Shown piece by piece: positions 38,881-50,784 of a DNA stretch of 64,000 bases. The position numbers and the translations under genes were made by a program. A model generated the notes under the pieces. That model was not told the DNA's origin. It searched no databases and saw nothing but the letters and a program-made list of their open reading frames with translations. Position 1 is the stretch's first letter, and each line of letters opens with the position of its first letter. The stretch is from Epichloe hybrida (Eukaryota; Ascomycota; Sordariomycetes; Hypocreales; Clavicipitaceae): contig JAFEKR010000060.1 of the NCBI GenBank assembly GCA_019022495.1, positions 62,001 through 126,000 on the forward strand. The letters are read 5' to 3'.

Positions 38881-39352
38881 TTTGTCAAGCGGAAAACAAC
38901 ACCCCAAAAGACACGATACTAGCCCACGGTCGTAGGTAGCGGTAACGTCTGCTCACGTTAGAAGGGTTAATTAACTTAATAGCAGTAATTATAACAACAG
39001 CTAAATCTATCTCTTTAAATAGAGATAATTCAGATTAAATAGTCTATTAGATTAAAAGTGACTTTTTAGTTAAGTTAGGGAAATAATCTTATTAATTTAT
39101 CTTATTAAGGTAAACACAATAGTAGCTATAGTAACGCTAGGCATTTAAGTTAAAATCCTAAAGTTAGGTATGTATAAAGAACCTTAAAAGAATCTAGCTA
39201 CAGGTAATCTCTTTATAGATTAAATAGTCCCCTTGCCTAGATAACTAATATCATTATCCCTTGTTATGTTATTTATCCTTGCTATCCCCTATATCCCTTG
39301 TGCTTGTCATCGCGATTACGCGCGTTTATGGGCGCGCGTATCACGGCACACA
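38881..39352 (-). repeat. family A solo LTR inside family B copy 1
   Basis: This 472-bp unit has the same length and ends as the family A LTRs (TTTGTCAAGCGG ... GGCACACA on the plus strand). Flanks ATAT and CTAT agree at three of four positions. No internal region is attached, so it is a solo LTR. It keeps sequence such as GCGCGCGTATCACGG, so it is only lightly RIP-mutated. Confidence 0.85.
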
Positions 39353-40828
39353 CTATCTAACAAGACCTCTAAAGACCTCTCTAACGAATGATTCCTCTAA
39401 CTTTAACAAGGAATCTAATGTATAGAAGGTCTTCTAATAAGGTCTCTAACCGCTAATAAGGGCTTCTATTATTAGGCTAATTAATCTGACTATTTAACGA
39501 GACCTCTGACCGTTAAAGACCTCTCTAACTGACGATTTCTCTGACTTTTGAAGAGGAATCTAACTAATAGAAGGTCTTCTAATAAGGTCTCTGCCGTTAA
39601 CAAAAGCTTCTGTTATTAGACTAATTAATCTAACTGTCTGACAAGACCTCTGACTGTTAAAGACCTCTCTAACTGACAATTCCTCTGACTTTTAAAGAGA
39701 AATCTAACCGATAGAAGGTCTTCTAACGAGGTCTCTGCCTAATGACAAGGGCTTCTGTTATTAGACTAATTAATCTAACCGTCTGACAAGGCCTCTGACC
39801 GTTAAAGACCTGTCTAACCAATGATTTCCTCTGACTTTTGAAGGGGAATCTAATATATAGAAGATTTTCTAATAAGGCCTCTGACACTAACAAACCCTCT
39901 ATTATAGATTAATTAGTTAATTAATTAGACCTACGGTTATTCTAGCTCTAACTATTAGGCTAGATTAATCACTAATAACCCCTCTAATTGCTAATGACCT
40001 CTCTAACCTTTGAAGACCTCTTTAACCAACGATTCCTCTGACAATTGAAGAGAAATCTAACTAATAGAAGGTCTTCTGACAAGGCCTCCGACCGTTAAAG
40101 ACCTCTCTAACCGATGATTCCCCCGACCTTTGACGAGGAATCTAATGTACAGAAGGTCTTCTGACGAGGTCTTTGACCGCTAACGACCCCTCCGGCCGTT
40201 AAAGATCCCTCTAACTAACAATTCCTCTGATAATTAAAGGGGTATCTAACTGTCAGAAGGTCTTCTAAAGAGGTCTCTAACCGATAATAAGGGCTTCTAT
40301 TATCAGATCAATTGATCTGACCGTCTGACGAGGCCTCTGACCTTTAAAGACCTCTTTAACTGATAATTCCTCTGACTTTTAAAGAGGAATCTAACTAATA
40401 GAAGGTCTTCTAACAAGGTCTCTGACCGCTTACGAAAGCTTCCGTTGTCGCAGATTAATTAATTAGGCTATCTGACAAGGCCTCTGACCTTTGAAGACCT
40501 CTTTACTGACGATTCCTCTAACGATTAAAGAGGAATCTGACTGACAGAAGGTCTTCTGACAAGGTCTTCGCCTGCTGACGACCCCTCCGGCCGTTAAAGA
40601 TCCCTCTAACTAACAATTCCTCTGATAATTAAAGAGGTCTCTAACTATTAGAAAGGTCTTCTACTACGAATTAATTGATTAGACTGTTAATGAGACCTCT
40701 AATAACAACCCCCTTTGACAGATAACCCTTTGGATTAATAGATTGATAGATAGGGGGCCTGAAAATTACGAATTTTTTTTTTATCTTATAATTATACTAC
40801 TTCTTCCCCTTTTGTTATTTTTTTTATT

Positions 40829-40880
40829 ACTGTTTTCCCTTTCCTAGGGGCTAGAAAAGGGAAAACAGTTAGGGAGGTGT
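40829..40880 (+). promoter_or_regulatory. hairpin and polypurine tract, family B copy 1
   Basis: The palindrome at 40,829-40,869 (ACTGTTTTCC ... GGAAAACAGT type, centred on CTAGGGGCTAG) is followed by TAGGGAGGTGT at the edge of the 3' LTR. It is the same layout as in family A at 8,012-8,062. Confidence 0.65.
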
Positions 40881-41344
40881 TATGTGGCTAGGATTATAAC
40901 CTCTTAAGACCTCTCTCACAAGACCACAGGCCTCTAGACCTTGGCATTGTCAGATCTATTGGCTTTGTCAGATTAATCTGGCCACATCGGATCCCTAGTT
41001 ACATAACTATCTAGCTAGATAAAATCCCTAGATTCCCTCCCCTTTTATAGAAAATTAACTCTCCTTTATTGCCTTTAGCTTAGATTATTTAATAGATAAG
41101 ATAACCTAGCATTATGTTTAACCTAATAAGATAAATTTAACCTAATATTAAAAAGAGACCTCTTTTAGCTTAGATCCTCGCGATAGATTGCAAATATCGC
41201 AGACCTAGATCCCATTATCTAGGTTCTAGCTTTGATATCATTGAATTCGTTAGTATTGTTAGTATTATTAATATCGTCGTTTTTATTACTATTACTATTG
41301 TTGTCTTTTTCGTCGTTTTCGGGTGGTTGTTTTCGCCTGACAAA
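40881..41344 (+). repeat. 3' LTR of family B copy 1
   Basis: It starts TATGTGGC (TGTGTGGC after RIP) and ends GACAAA at the TTGT duplication. A 71-codon open frame at 41,232-41,447 crosses this LTR into the transposase pseudogene and is not considered a gene. Confidence 0.85.
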
Positions 41345-43149
41345 TTGTGTGGTTAGAATAGCATCCTTAAGAGCTACAATATTAGACTCCTTATTAAGAA
41401 GAATAATAGCTTCTTTAAGCTCTAAAGTAGTATTAATTATCTTATAGGTTAAATTCCACCTAGTTTCATTGGCTAAAGATATAATTAGTATTATATATAA
41501 TATATAAGATAATAGAAAATAGAAAATAACTTACCTAAAGGAATTCTTATAATATTGCAATTCTTAGCAATATAGCCTTTATTTTTTGCCTTATGTAAAG
41601 ATTTTAACTAAGTCTTATATAATCCTTAGTTATTCTTAATAATAATAGTAACCCTTTTAACTTTACTAAGGATTCCTATAGAAATTAGTAATAATACTTA
41701 TAATAACTATAATAAATTACTTACTATTTGCTAAGGACTTAAATTCCTTATAATCTTGTCTCTCTTTAATAGAAGAGATATCTTCCATAGAATAATGTAA
41801 AAATTCGCTATTTTTAAACACTTCTAAATCCTCTTTAGAAGACGTTGATTTAATAAAACTCGTTATAATATCCTTTGTAATAATGTCAAAAACATATACA
41901 ACATATCGGATATCATAGGGTTCTTCTATAATAATACTTTTACAGTTCTTATTAATATAAGAAGACATAAAAGTATTATTATTAGACCTATTATCTCTAG
42001 TAAAACTAGTATTATTATATATTAGTAAAAGGTTAGATAATAGATTAAAAGATAATAAATAACATACCTTGAGATATTCTTTGGCTTAAGCTAATATTCT
42101 TAAATCATGTTATGAAAGGATTTATGAATATAAGCACTAGTGTGAGAATTTAATAGATATTTAAATCCTATAATATAAGATAATTAGTAAAATAGTTATA
42201 ACTAACCTAGTAATCTATAATATAATAATAATAGGATTTACTTACCTAAAAGCTTATATTTAAGCTTAAAGTTTAGGTCTAGCTAACTAGTAATAATACC
42301 TAAATAGGACTTAGAATTGATTAAAGTCTAGATATCTAACTAAATAGATATAGATCCTTAATTTTAAAGATTATACTAGATCTTTTAGATAATTTACTAC
42401 TTAGAAATACTATATATAGTATAAACTCTATGTGTAATACTTCTATAGTTAAGTAAAGAAGCTAAATTATTATTCCTAAAATTATATTAGCTAATATATA
42501 TAAATAATAAAAAAGAATGTATAACTTACCTAGAATAATAATTAAGTAATTCTTTAAAGGAATTACTATTAATAATAGTAAAAGCAATGTTATTTTCTAG
42601 TATAAATTTTATAACTAGATTAATTGCCTTTTCTAATGAAAATTCCTCTAAGGAAATTATAGAATTTTAAGCCCTTTTAGTAGGAAAAAAGGATGTTAAA
42701 GATAATTAGCCTAGGGATTGTGGCTAGATTTCTGGCACTAAAGATTAAAGTATTAGTAATAAGTTATAAGTATATAATATAAATGAATAGATAGATAACT
42801 TACTACTAACCTTAGTAAGTTGTTTTTCTTTTATTTTTAAAGTAGTAATATCCTTATGCTTTAGCTTATAATAGGAAATTCTATTAGAAGCTTAGAATCT
42901 CTTAGCCTTACTTTTAAAGGTAAAAGTATAATAAGGCTATGAAAAACATATAATTACCCTTTCTTTATTTAAATTAATTTTAAATAACTAAAAATTAAAT
43001 AAATTATAGGTAAATATATATGATTTTAAAGAGAATTCGTAATTAGCCTGATTTTCTAGGTCTTTTTTATGTAAACCTAGAAGATTACTAGGCTAGCTAG
43101 GCCTAGTAAGCTAAGAAGAGTTATTAGAGGGATAAAAAGAGGAATCCAT

Positions 43150-43674
43150 GTTAAATAAGGGTTTTTTTGCTAAATGTTTCTGAATTTTGGTGATTTCTTA
43201 GTAAATTTTGCTGATTTTGCTTCTTTCCTTTTTTTTATGTTTAAATTTGCTTTTTCTGTTCTTTTGCAATTTTTTGCGATTTTCTATGATTTTTTTAGGG
43301 GGAATTCTTTAGGGGGTTTTAGGGTTTTTTTAGCTTTAAAGAGATTTAAAAGAAACTTTTAGAGAATTAATAAAAAGAGATAAAAGTGAAGATAATAGTA
43401 TAGCTTTTTCTTAGTGATTTGGGATTTTCTACGATTTTTTATGATTTATTTAAGGAAAAAGAAAAAGAAAAGAAAAGAAAAGAGAGAGAAGTAAGGTAAT
43501 AGTACTATAGAATTGCGTGGAAGAATTACGTGGAAGAATTGCCTCACTTAAATAACTAATCTATTTAATTCGCTAGAACTTGCTTATATAATACAATTGA
43601 CCTATGAGAACCCACAAGGACCCACTTTTCAGATCCACTTTTTTACTTAGATTCTATAATAAAAGATAAGAATA
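43150..43674. other. 5' flank of the hAT pseudogene
   Basis: This T-rich stretch lies upstream of the transposase ATG, with a purine-rich AAAAGAAAAGAAAAGAGAG run near 43,465-43,490. It presumably held the promoter and the left end of the hAT element. The terminal repeat was not identified. Confidence 0.35.
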
Positions 43675-44800
43675 TTATATATATATATTCTTTACGCTAG
43701 ATAGCTAATTAAGTAGCTAGTCCTAGTACTCTAACCACTTAGTTAAGAGGGAAAACCCTAAACTAGGAAGAAAAACCCCCTTATATCTGTAAATAAGCTA
43801 GCGCTAACTATCTTATAGGTTTACGCTACGTTAGGTATAGCTAACTATAAGTGTTTAGTGCTAGCTTATACTAGCCTTATTTTATAGAAAATAAAAGAAA
43901 AAGAAAAATATATAGTAGTAATCCTAACTAGCTCCCTTTAATACTAATTTAGCCTTATTTTAACCCTACTCTATGCCTTTTACTTTATTTTATAGTATAG
44001 TAAATTCTAATTTATAATAGTAATTTACTTTTTATTTACTTTACTTCTAACTTCTCTAGTGCCTTACTTTTTAGCTAACTCTAGCCTAGTACTAGACTAA
44101 ATACCTTATAAAGTCTAAGTATATAGTTTTATTTACTTATAGTAAGGGGTAAGTAATTTAGGCCTAGTGTCTAGGTGGTTTTACTCCTAGATTACTTATA
44201 TACTATTTATATATTTATTTATCTTATGCTTTATTTTCTAGGTAATATTATAATTTATTCCCTCTCTCTCTGTTATGGACTGGCCCCTAGGCGACTGTAA
44301 TAGGGCGTTAATATAGTATTAAGAGACTTAAGGAGAAAGGAGGAAAGGTAAGAGGCTATCCTTAGTAATACCCCTTATACCCCTTAGGTTACTTATATAA
44401 GCCTCCTTTCCTTACCTTAACTGCTTTTGCCACTCCCCTCTCTAACTGCTATACGGATAATGCTTAGGCAAAGCCCAAGCCCTTACACTCTCTTCCTTTT
44501 AAGTATAAAAGAGAGCTTTTCCCTTATAAGGTTCTAACCTTTTTCCTTTTCTTATATTAAACTTCCTATAGGTTCTTATTCTCCTTACCCTTTCTTAAAG
44601 CTATTTAAGGCTTTTCTAGCTTAGTACTAGTTTAATTACTAATATTTTATATAGAAATTTGCAATAAAATGTTACTAAATACTATAAGTATTCTATTATT
44701 AGTGCTATTCTAGTTTTAATTTGCCTAGGAAATCGTAACCTCTAAGAGGTATCTAAGAAAATCCCTTATAGCAAAATAATTAGAGTAAGCTAAGTCTAAA
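43675..44800 (-). mobile_element. 5'-truncated LINE fragment
   Basis: This is the reverse complement of the 3' ~0.9 kb of the LINE at 25,868-32,435. TATATATATATTCTTTACGC at 43,680 is the complement of the LINE 3' end, and matching continues past 44,260 and, after a solo LTR, to about 44,790. 5' truncation is typical of LINE insertion. The solo LTR at 44,271-44,487 entered afterwards. Confidence 0.8.
44271..44487. repeat. solo LTR, 217-bp family, copy 2
   Basis: It starts TGTTATGGAC and ends CCTTACA, with a perfect 5-bp duplication CTCTC (44,266-44,270 and 44,488-44,492). It is the least mutated of the three copies and interrupts a CTCTCT tract of the LINE fragment. Confidence 0.92.
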
Positions 44801-44849
44801 GATCTTAAAGTGAGTTATTTCCGCCCCTATTTCGCGCCTATTCCAAGTC

Positions 44850-45970
44850 TATATATATATAAATATATGTAATATTATTTTTTTTATATTTTTAATACTA
44901 ATTTCTTTTATAAAAAACTTATATTAATTTAATAAAAAAGTTTAATTTAAATATTTCTAAGCTTCTTCTAGTAATAATATTTTAATAATATAATATTTAT
45001 TAGTGTTTTTATTAGTTAACTTTATTTATAATTAAATTAGAATTTTTTATAATTAAACTTCTCTTTTATAAAGCTTTTCCTAGTTTTTTAACTTATCTTT
45101 TTATTTAAAAAACCTATAAAGTTAAAGTAATTCTTAATAACTCTAGAAAAATACTTTTAGAGCAAAAAGAGATATTATCAGAAAAGGGAAAATTTCCTTA
45201 TATTAATAAGAGGTTAAAGTCTTCGAATGTATTTTTCTTAGAATTTATATCTTATTTATTTAGAATATTAAAAATATTCTTTAGGGTAAATATTATACTT
45301 TAAGCTAAAAAAACATACTAAAATGTATAATAAATTATATAAAATAGGTATTAAAAAGAAAAAACCTTTAGAATATAGGAAATAAATCATAGTATAAGTT
45401 AAACTTAAAAATGAATATATTAAGCTATTAACTATATATAATTAGCTTATTATTTAGTATTTACTTTTAATAAGCTAAAGCTTTATAAATTTATAAATAA
45501 ATGAATAAAATATAAAAAAACAGAAATTTAATATTTAAATTACTAGGAAAATCTCCTATATAATAGATATATATACTACCTTACTTATAAAATAATACAT
45601 TGTATTGTATTGTATTATATTATGTTATATTTCTATATAATAAAATTCATAATAAATCAAATAAAATAGGTAGTAGAAAAAAAAGACCTTTACAATATAG
45701 CTAATTAATAGTACTATAAACTATACCTTAAAAAACTATACTAAGCTCTTATATATCTATACTTAGCCTATTCTTAGCTTATTATTCTAAATAAGCTAAA
45801 GTTTTAGAAATTTATAATTAAATAAGTAAAATATATAAAAAAACAAGATTTTCTGATTTAAATTCACTACAAAATCTAGTATATAATAGCTATATATAAT
45901 ACCCCACTTTTTTTACCTAATAATACATAGGGCAATACAATATGATACAATACAATACTACAATGCTCTG
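44850..45970. mobile_element. hAT-like relic, second family, right part
   Basis: The right end CAATGCTCTG at 45,961-45,970 and the preceding CAATACAATA runs match the end of 51,187-52,843. The region around 45,180-45,330 also matches 52,360-52,480. The left end is missing or unrecognisable. No coding frame is seen. Confidence 0.55.
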
Positions 45971-47823
45971 CCCTTAACCTTATAAGTTACCCTTACTAGC
46001 TAAGTAATAGCTCTTTTATTACTATTACTTAGTAATTACTAATCTCTTTTAATCCCTAAATATTATTATTATTTATCCTTATTTATCTTAGTTTCTTACC
46101 TTTATCTAGCTTATAAGTTTATACTCTTACTAGTATAATTCTTTTACTTAGTTTATTATAGCTAACTTATAGCTAGTTTATTATATCTAAGTCTTATATT
46201 AAAACTTTACCTTTATTACTACCTTAAGAAAACCTATTAATTAAAAAATCTTTTATAAAGTTTTCTTTAAAGTAAACTTCTTTTAAAATCTTATTATAAG
46301 TTTATTATATTCTTATAGTATCTTTATTACTAACTTATTACTAGTAAAATATCTTTAAAAAAGATTTTATATATATACTATTATTAGTAAGTAATAATAT
46401 AAAATATTCTCCTAAAAATAGTACTTATAAGATCCTAGAATACTTTATTAATAAAAAGACCTTTTTTATAAAATATAATAAATCTTTTAGTATAACTTCT
46501 TTACTTACTTATTACTTCTTTATAGCTAATATTTAATAAGCTATTTAATAAAATATACTTATTACTTCTAAAATAATAAAAACTATATTATAGTATATCG
46601 TTTTTAACTAGAATTTACTTACTTATTACTAATATATTACTAAACTCTAGCTTAAATTATATAGCTTTATAATAAGCTATTTAAACTTATTAAAGTTACT
46701 TTTAAAGGTAACTATTACTATTAGAATAAAGTAAGTATAATTTTACTACTTAGATATTAGATTATTACTAACTTATTACTAGCTTATTATAAAAGTAAAA
46801 AAAAAGCTATAAAGAACTATTTAAGTTTATAAAAATTCTAATAAGTATAGTTATATTTACTATACTTAAATATTTACTAATATAACTTATAAGGTAAAAT
46901 ATAATAAATATACTATAATAATACTACTAAGTAATACTATAAATCTAAAGATATAAATTAATATTTTAAACTATCTTTACTTTATAGCCTAGAATATCCT
47001 AATAGTAAGCTTTCTTAATATATATAGCTAATACTTAACTAACTTATTAGTAGTTTATACTAAATACTATTAATTTACTTAAATATATTAGTTTTATTAA
47101 GCTTCTTAGTATACTTTAGGTTTATATATATAAAGAGAGAGATTTTAATAATAAAAATACTCTAAAGGCCTTTTTCTTTATAGTTTCTATAGTTATTACT
47201 AATAATAAGGGACTAGTAGTCTTAAGGACTAATTTTATTATAAAGGGATAAGTACTTAGTAACTATATAATAGATTATTTAAGTTATTTAAGTAAATTAA
47301 CTTTATTTTATAATATCTTTAGTATATTAACTTATAAATTATAATTACCTTATATTAACTTTATTACTTAGCTATTACTTATAGTTATTAATAATTTCTT
47401 TAGTAATAAAATCCTTTTTTAAAACCTAAGAATTCTCTAAAGTATTATAGCTTTTTTATTTAACTAGATATTTATAATACCTTTTATTATAGTAATATAA
47501 AATAATTCTCTTAACTTTAAACTCCTATTTATTATCTTTAATAGTATCTTATAGTAAGAATATATTTTCTATATTTATTAAGTTCTTTTTAAAAGGTTTA
47601 AGACTAGTAATATTAAATATATTATATAATTAAGTCCTAGGTAGTAATTTTAATTAATATACTAGTTTATAACTTCTAATTACCTTTTTAATCTTATAAA
47701 GGCTTAAGTACTTTATAGCTAGCTTCTTCCTAGGGTATCTTTATTTAATATTCTTTATTAATAGTAAAATATAGTTACTAACTTTAAACCTTATTAAAGT
47801 TCTTTTCTAGTTATAATATTTTT

Positions 47824-48860
47824 ATCCCCTCCTAAGCACAAGGTAAAACTGCTTAGTATTTTACAGCCTAATACCCTATTCTTTTATCTTCTTCTTATTT
47901 GCCTTATAAATCTTATTATTTATATTACCTTTACTTTTTAGTATTTTTTCCCTTATAGTATAAATACTATTAATTATCTCTAGGTTAGATTCATTTTTAC
48001 TTCCTTTCCCTCTGCTTTTCTTCTCTTTTACTATATTATTTAATATTTTAAATAAGGTAGTGTCCTTTTTATTACCCTTAGCTATACTATTGTAAGGGCT
48101 TAGGCTTTGCCTAAGCATTGCGCGTATAGTAGTTAGAGAGGGGAGTGGTAGAAGTAGTTAGGGTAAGGAAAGGGGGCTTATATAAGTAGCTAAGGGGGTA
48201 TAAGGGGCATTACTAGGGATAGCCTCTTACCTTTCCTCCTTTCTCCTCAAGTCTCTTAATACTATATTAACGCCCTATCGCAGTCGCCTAGGGGCTAGTC
48301 CATAACAACTATTATCTAATTAGTTAGGGGTTAATTAGTTAATTAGTAACGCTAAACCTACCTAGCAATTGTAATAGGTATAGTGTGTCTATTAGGTTAT
48401 ATATGTCTTGTAAAAAGTATTAATTACATTTACTAATTTTAAGTAAAGCAAATTAAATTAGAGATAAGTGAGGATAGGTTATGTTTAGTAGGAGAGTTTA
48501 AGTTTGCCTTAGAGCTTTAAAGCACAAGTAGTAAGCTATAAGATAGAAGAGATATAAAGAGATAGAACAAACATAGTTATAGAGGAAAGGGGAATTATAT
48601 TAATTTATACTATAAGCAAAACTTAAACGAATTTAAGTTTAACTATAGTTATAAATTATAGCTATATCTTACGCTAACGCAGCTACAAAATTTATCGCAA
48701 ACTTTACTTTAATCTTATAGCCCCTTATATTTATAACCTTAGAGCTTATTTATTACTATAGATCTAAGCATTTGGTTATTAATTATTTTACTAGCAATTG
48801 TGTTATAAAAAATCAGATGCATTGGCTATAGCCAATGACATAAAAAAAAATTAAAAATCA
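47824..48860. mobile_element. retroposon-like insert with 11-bp duplication
   Basis: The chromovirus sequence is interrupted here and resumes with an 11-bp duplication, ATAATATTTTT, at 47,813-47,823 and 48,861-48,871. Without the solo LTR it carries, the insert is 820 bp. It ends with a perfect palindrome, CATTGGCTATAGCCAATG (48,830-48,847), and then an A-rich tail. A variable-length duplication and an A-rich 3' end fit target-primed reverse transcription, with the 3' end to the right. No protein is recognised; an 80-codon minus-strand frame at 47,876-48,118 runs into the solo LTR and is probably chance. Confidence 0.55.
48091..48307. repeat. solo LTR, 217-bp family, copy 3 (inverted)
   Basis: It starts TGTAAGGGC and ends CATAACA, the reverse complement of copies 1 and 2. 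A perfect 5-bp duplication ACTAT lies at 48,086-48,090 and 48,308-48,312. It is nested inside the insert 47,824-48,860. Confidence 0.92.
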
Positions 48861-50266
48861 ATAATATTTTTTATACTAAGTCTATAAGTTACTTAAAAGC
48901 TATTTAATTATAGTATATTTCTCTCTTAGTGCTAAGACTTTACTTTTAGCTTAATTATTTACTAAAGGGATATTTACTATTACTTACTATAAACCTCTAG
49001 GATTATAACCTTATAATACCTTTACTAGTGTATAGCTATATATTAAGTAATTACTTATATTATATATAAATTACACTATTAATAAGTTATTTACTTAATT
49101 AGTTTATTTAGTATAAGTAAAAACCCTTAAATAATATTCTAAGACTTAGTTTATATATTTTATCTAGCTATTTATCTAGGGGTAAAAAGTAATACTAAGT
49201 AATTACTTAGTTATAAGAAAATAATAAAAAGTTATTTAAAAACCACTAGTAAATATAAAACCTTAGTTTATTATAATACTCTCTAGGGCTTTATAGTCTT
49301 TAAAAATATATTCTAAGAATATAGTTACTAACTTATTACTAGTTAGTTATATTAAAATAAGGATATAAATACTATATTTTATAAAATAGTTAATAATAAC
49401 TAGAATTATATTATAGGTTTAATTTAAGTCTTTTACTAGTAAAAGTCTAGTAATAAAATCTATTAATAATTCTTAAAAAGAGTAATTAAGCACTAGTAGT
49501 ATAGCTAGCTTACTATATAGTTTATAATACCTTAGTTTTAAAGTCTAATAATTTATATAAAAACTAATATATACCTCTATATTTTTCTTTATTATTAGCT
49601 AATAATATTAGTTTATAATCTAATAAAAGTTTTACTTACTTCTTAGTACCTAGTAATAAGGTTATTATAAGTTAGTAATAAAATTTCTTTTCTTATACTT
49701 AAAGAAATAAAAATATAATTTTTAAATATTAATAGCTTAAAGGGTTTAATTAACTATATTTAGGATATAGCTATATTATTACTTTTAAGTAACTTTAATT
49801 AACCTATAGTAAAGTTATTACCTTACTATACTTTATATAATAAGACTTAAATTAAGGGTTTTAATTCTAAGCTTTTTTTCTAGAAAGTTAAACTTAAACT
49901 TAAAAGAGATTCTTTAAATAAATTAGATTCTAGCTATAATATCTTTATAAGTAATTAGTTTAATAAATACTTTTAGTCTTATAAGAATATAAATAAGTAA
50001 TATTTTTAAGGGGCACTCTTATTACTTACTAGTAATATTACTATAGCTAGCTTATTACTTATTAATAGAAGTATAAAAGGTATTAAATAACCTTACTAAT
50101 ATAACTTTTCTAAGATTATTTAGATTATTAAGTTCTTTAGGAATATAGTTAAGTTATAATTTTTTAAAACCTTAGATATTAGTAGTATTATTATAGTGTT
50201 ATTATAACTAACTATTAGTTACACTAAGTAATATTTTTATAAAGCCTATAGTACTAATAGTATTAC

Positions 50267-50784
50267 TGTCATGGTCTAGCCCTAAGGGCTAATCGCGGGT
50301 GCCTACGCGACCATGTGGGTTTGACCCTAATTCCATTGCGCTATAGAAGGCAACAAAAGAATACGCATTATACAAGTTATCATTTACTTATATAATTAAT
50401 ACCTATATTGCTAGGTCTAGGCAAAGCCTAGATTATCACATAGGCTCTTTCCCTAGGTGACCTCCCTCTTTAGCTAGTAATACCGCGCATCCCCTAGGGA
50501 CTCTCTCTTTTATTATCCCTATAAGCCTAGGAAAAACCCTATTATGGCTACCCTATAGTGCTTACGCACGTAGCTAGTTTAAACCTATGACCTTAGGCGA
50601 CTTGTATAAATGTTATAGTCTAGCCCTAAGGGCTAATTATAGGTGCCTGCGTGACCATATAGGTTTAACCCTAATTCCATTGCGCCATAGAAGGCAACAA
50701 AAGAATACGCATTGTACAAGTCATTATTTACTTGTACAATTGACACCTATATTGCTAGGTCTAGGCAAAGCCTAGATTACCACA
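50267..50784. mobile_element. TRIM: complete 518-bp LTR-flanked miniature element
   Basis: Two direct 174-bp repeats (50,267-50,440 and 50,611-50,784) start TGTCATGG / TGTTATAG and end ATTATCACA / ATTACCACA. They flank a 170-bp interior, and the whole is bracketed by a perfect 5-bp duplication ATTAC (50,262-50,266 and 50,785-50,789). The interior is too short for any protein. This is a terminal-repeat retrotransposon in miniature. The LTRs differ mainly by C/T and G/A changes, so it is fairly young. A 62-codon open frame at 50,587-50,775 is only the LTR read through. Confidence 0.9.

Larger units (their letters stand above)
37651..41344 (+). mobile_element. gag-pol-less LTR element, family B copy 1 (older)
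   Basis: The element has LTRs at 37,651-38,115 and 40,881-41,344 and a 4-bp duplication, TTGT, at 37,647-37,650 and 41,345-41,348. It lies in a hAT transposase pseudogene whose frame resumes on both sides. The interior begins with an ATGGTGGAGGAATGGGG leader and then consists of degenerate repeats built on CCTCTAACCG / GAAGGTCTTCTAA themes. No gag, protease, RT or integrase is seen. A family A solo LTR is inserted at 38,881-39,352. It is more RIP-mutated than copy 2 (54,687-57,606), so it is older. Confidence 0.85.
36631..43149 (-). pseudogene. hAT-family transposase pseudogene with introns, split by an LTR element
   Basis: A transposase of the hAT superfamily can be followed on the minus strand from an ATG at 43,149 to a stop at 36,631, minus the insert 37,651-41,344. 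Recognisable blocks, in order: ENNIAFTIINSNSFKELL (about 42,560), GSISI and NSKSYLGIITS (about 42,330), LNSHTSAYIHKSF (about 42,150), NRSNNNTFM (41,970) with DIRYVVYVFDIITKDI, ANETRWNLTY (41,480), then the dimerisation domain near 36,720-36,860 (SFPILSIIARKYLAIPATS). These match the WT-SPN-YLG, NASNN, RWNSTY and FP-L-x-A-R-D-YLAIP signatures of hAT transposases. GT...AG introns, one with TACTAAT before its 3' end, separate the blocks. The copy is less mutated than its neighbours but has several stops. An 83-codon open piece remains at 41,717-41,968. Confidence 0.8.

Noticed and set aside
43174..43362. 62-codon plus-strand frame rich in Phe
   Set aside because: It is the T-rich leader of the hAT pseudogene read on the other strand.
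48780..48860. Mitochondrial or rRNA-derived insertion
   Set aside because: The AT-rich sequence and palindrome matched no gene I recognise, and the A-rich tail with an 11-bp duplication favours a retroposon.
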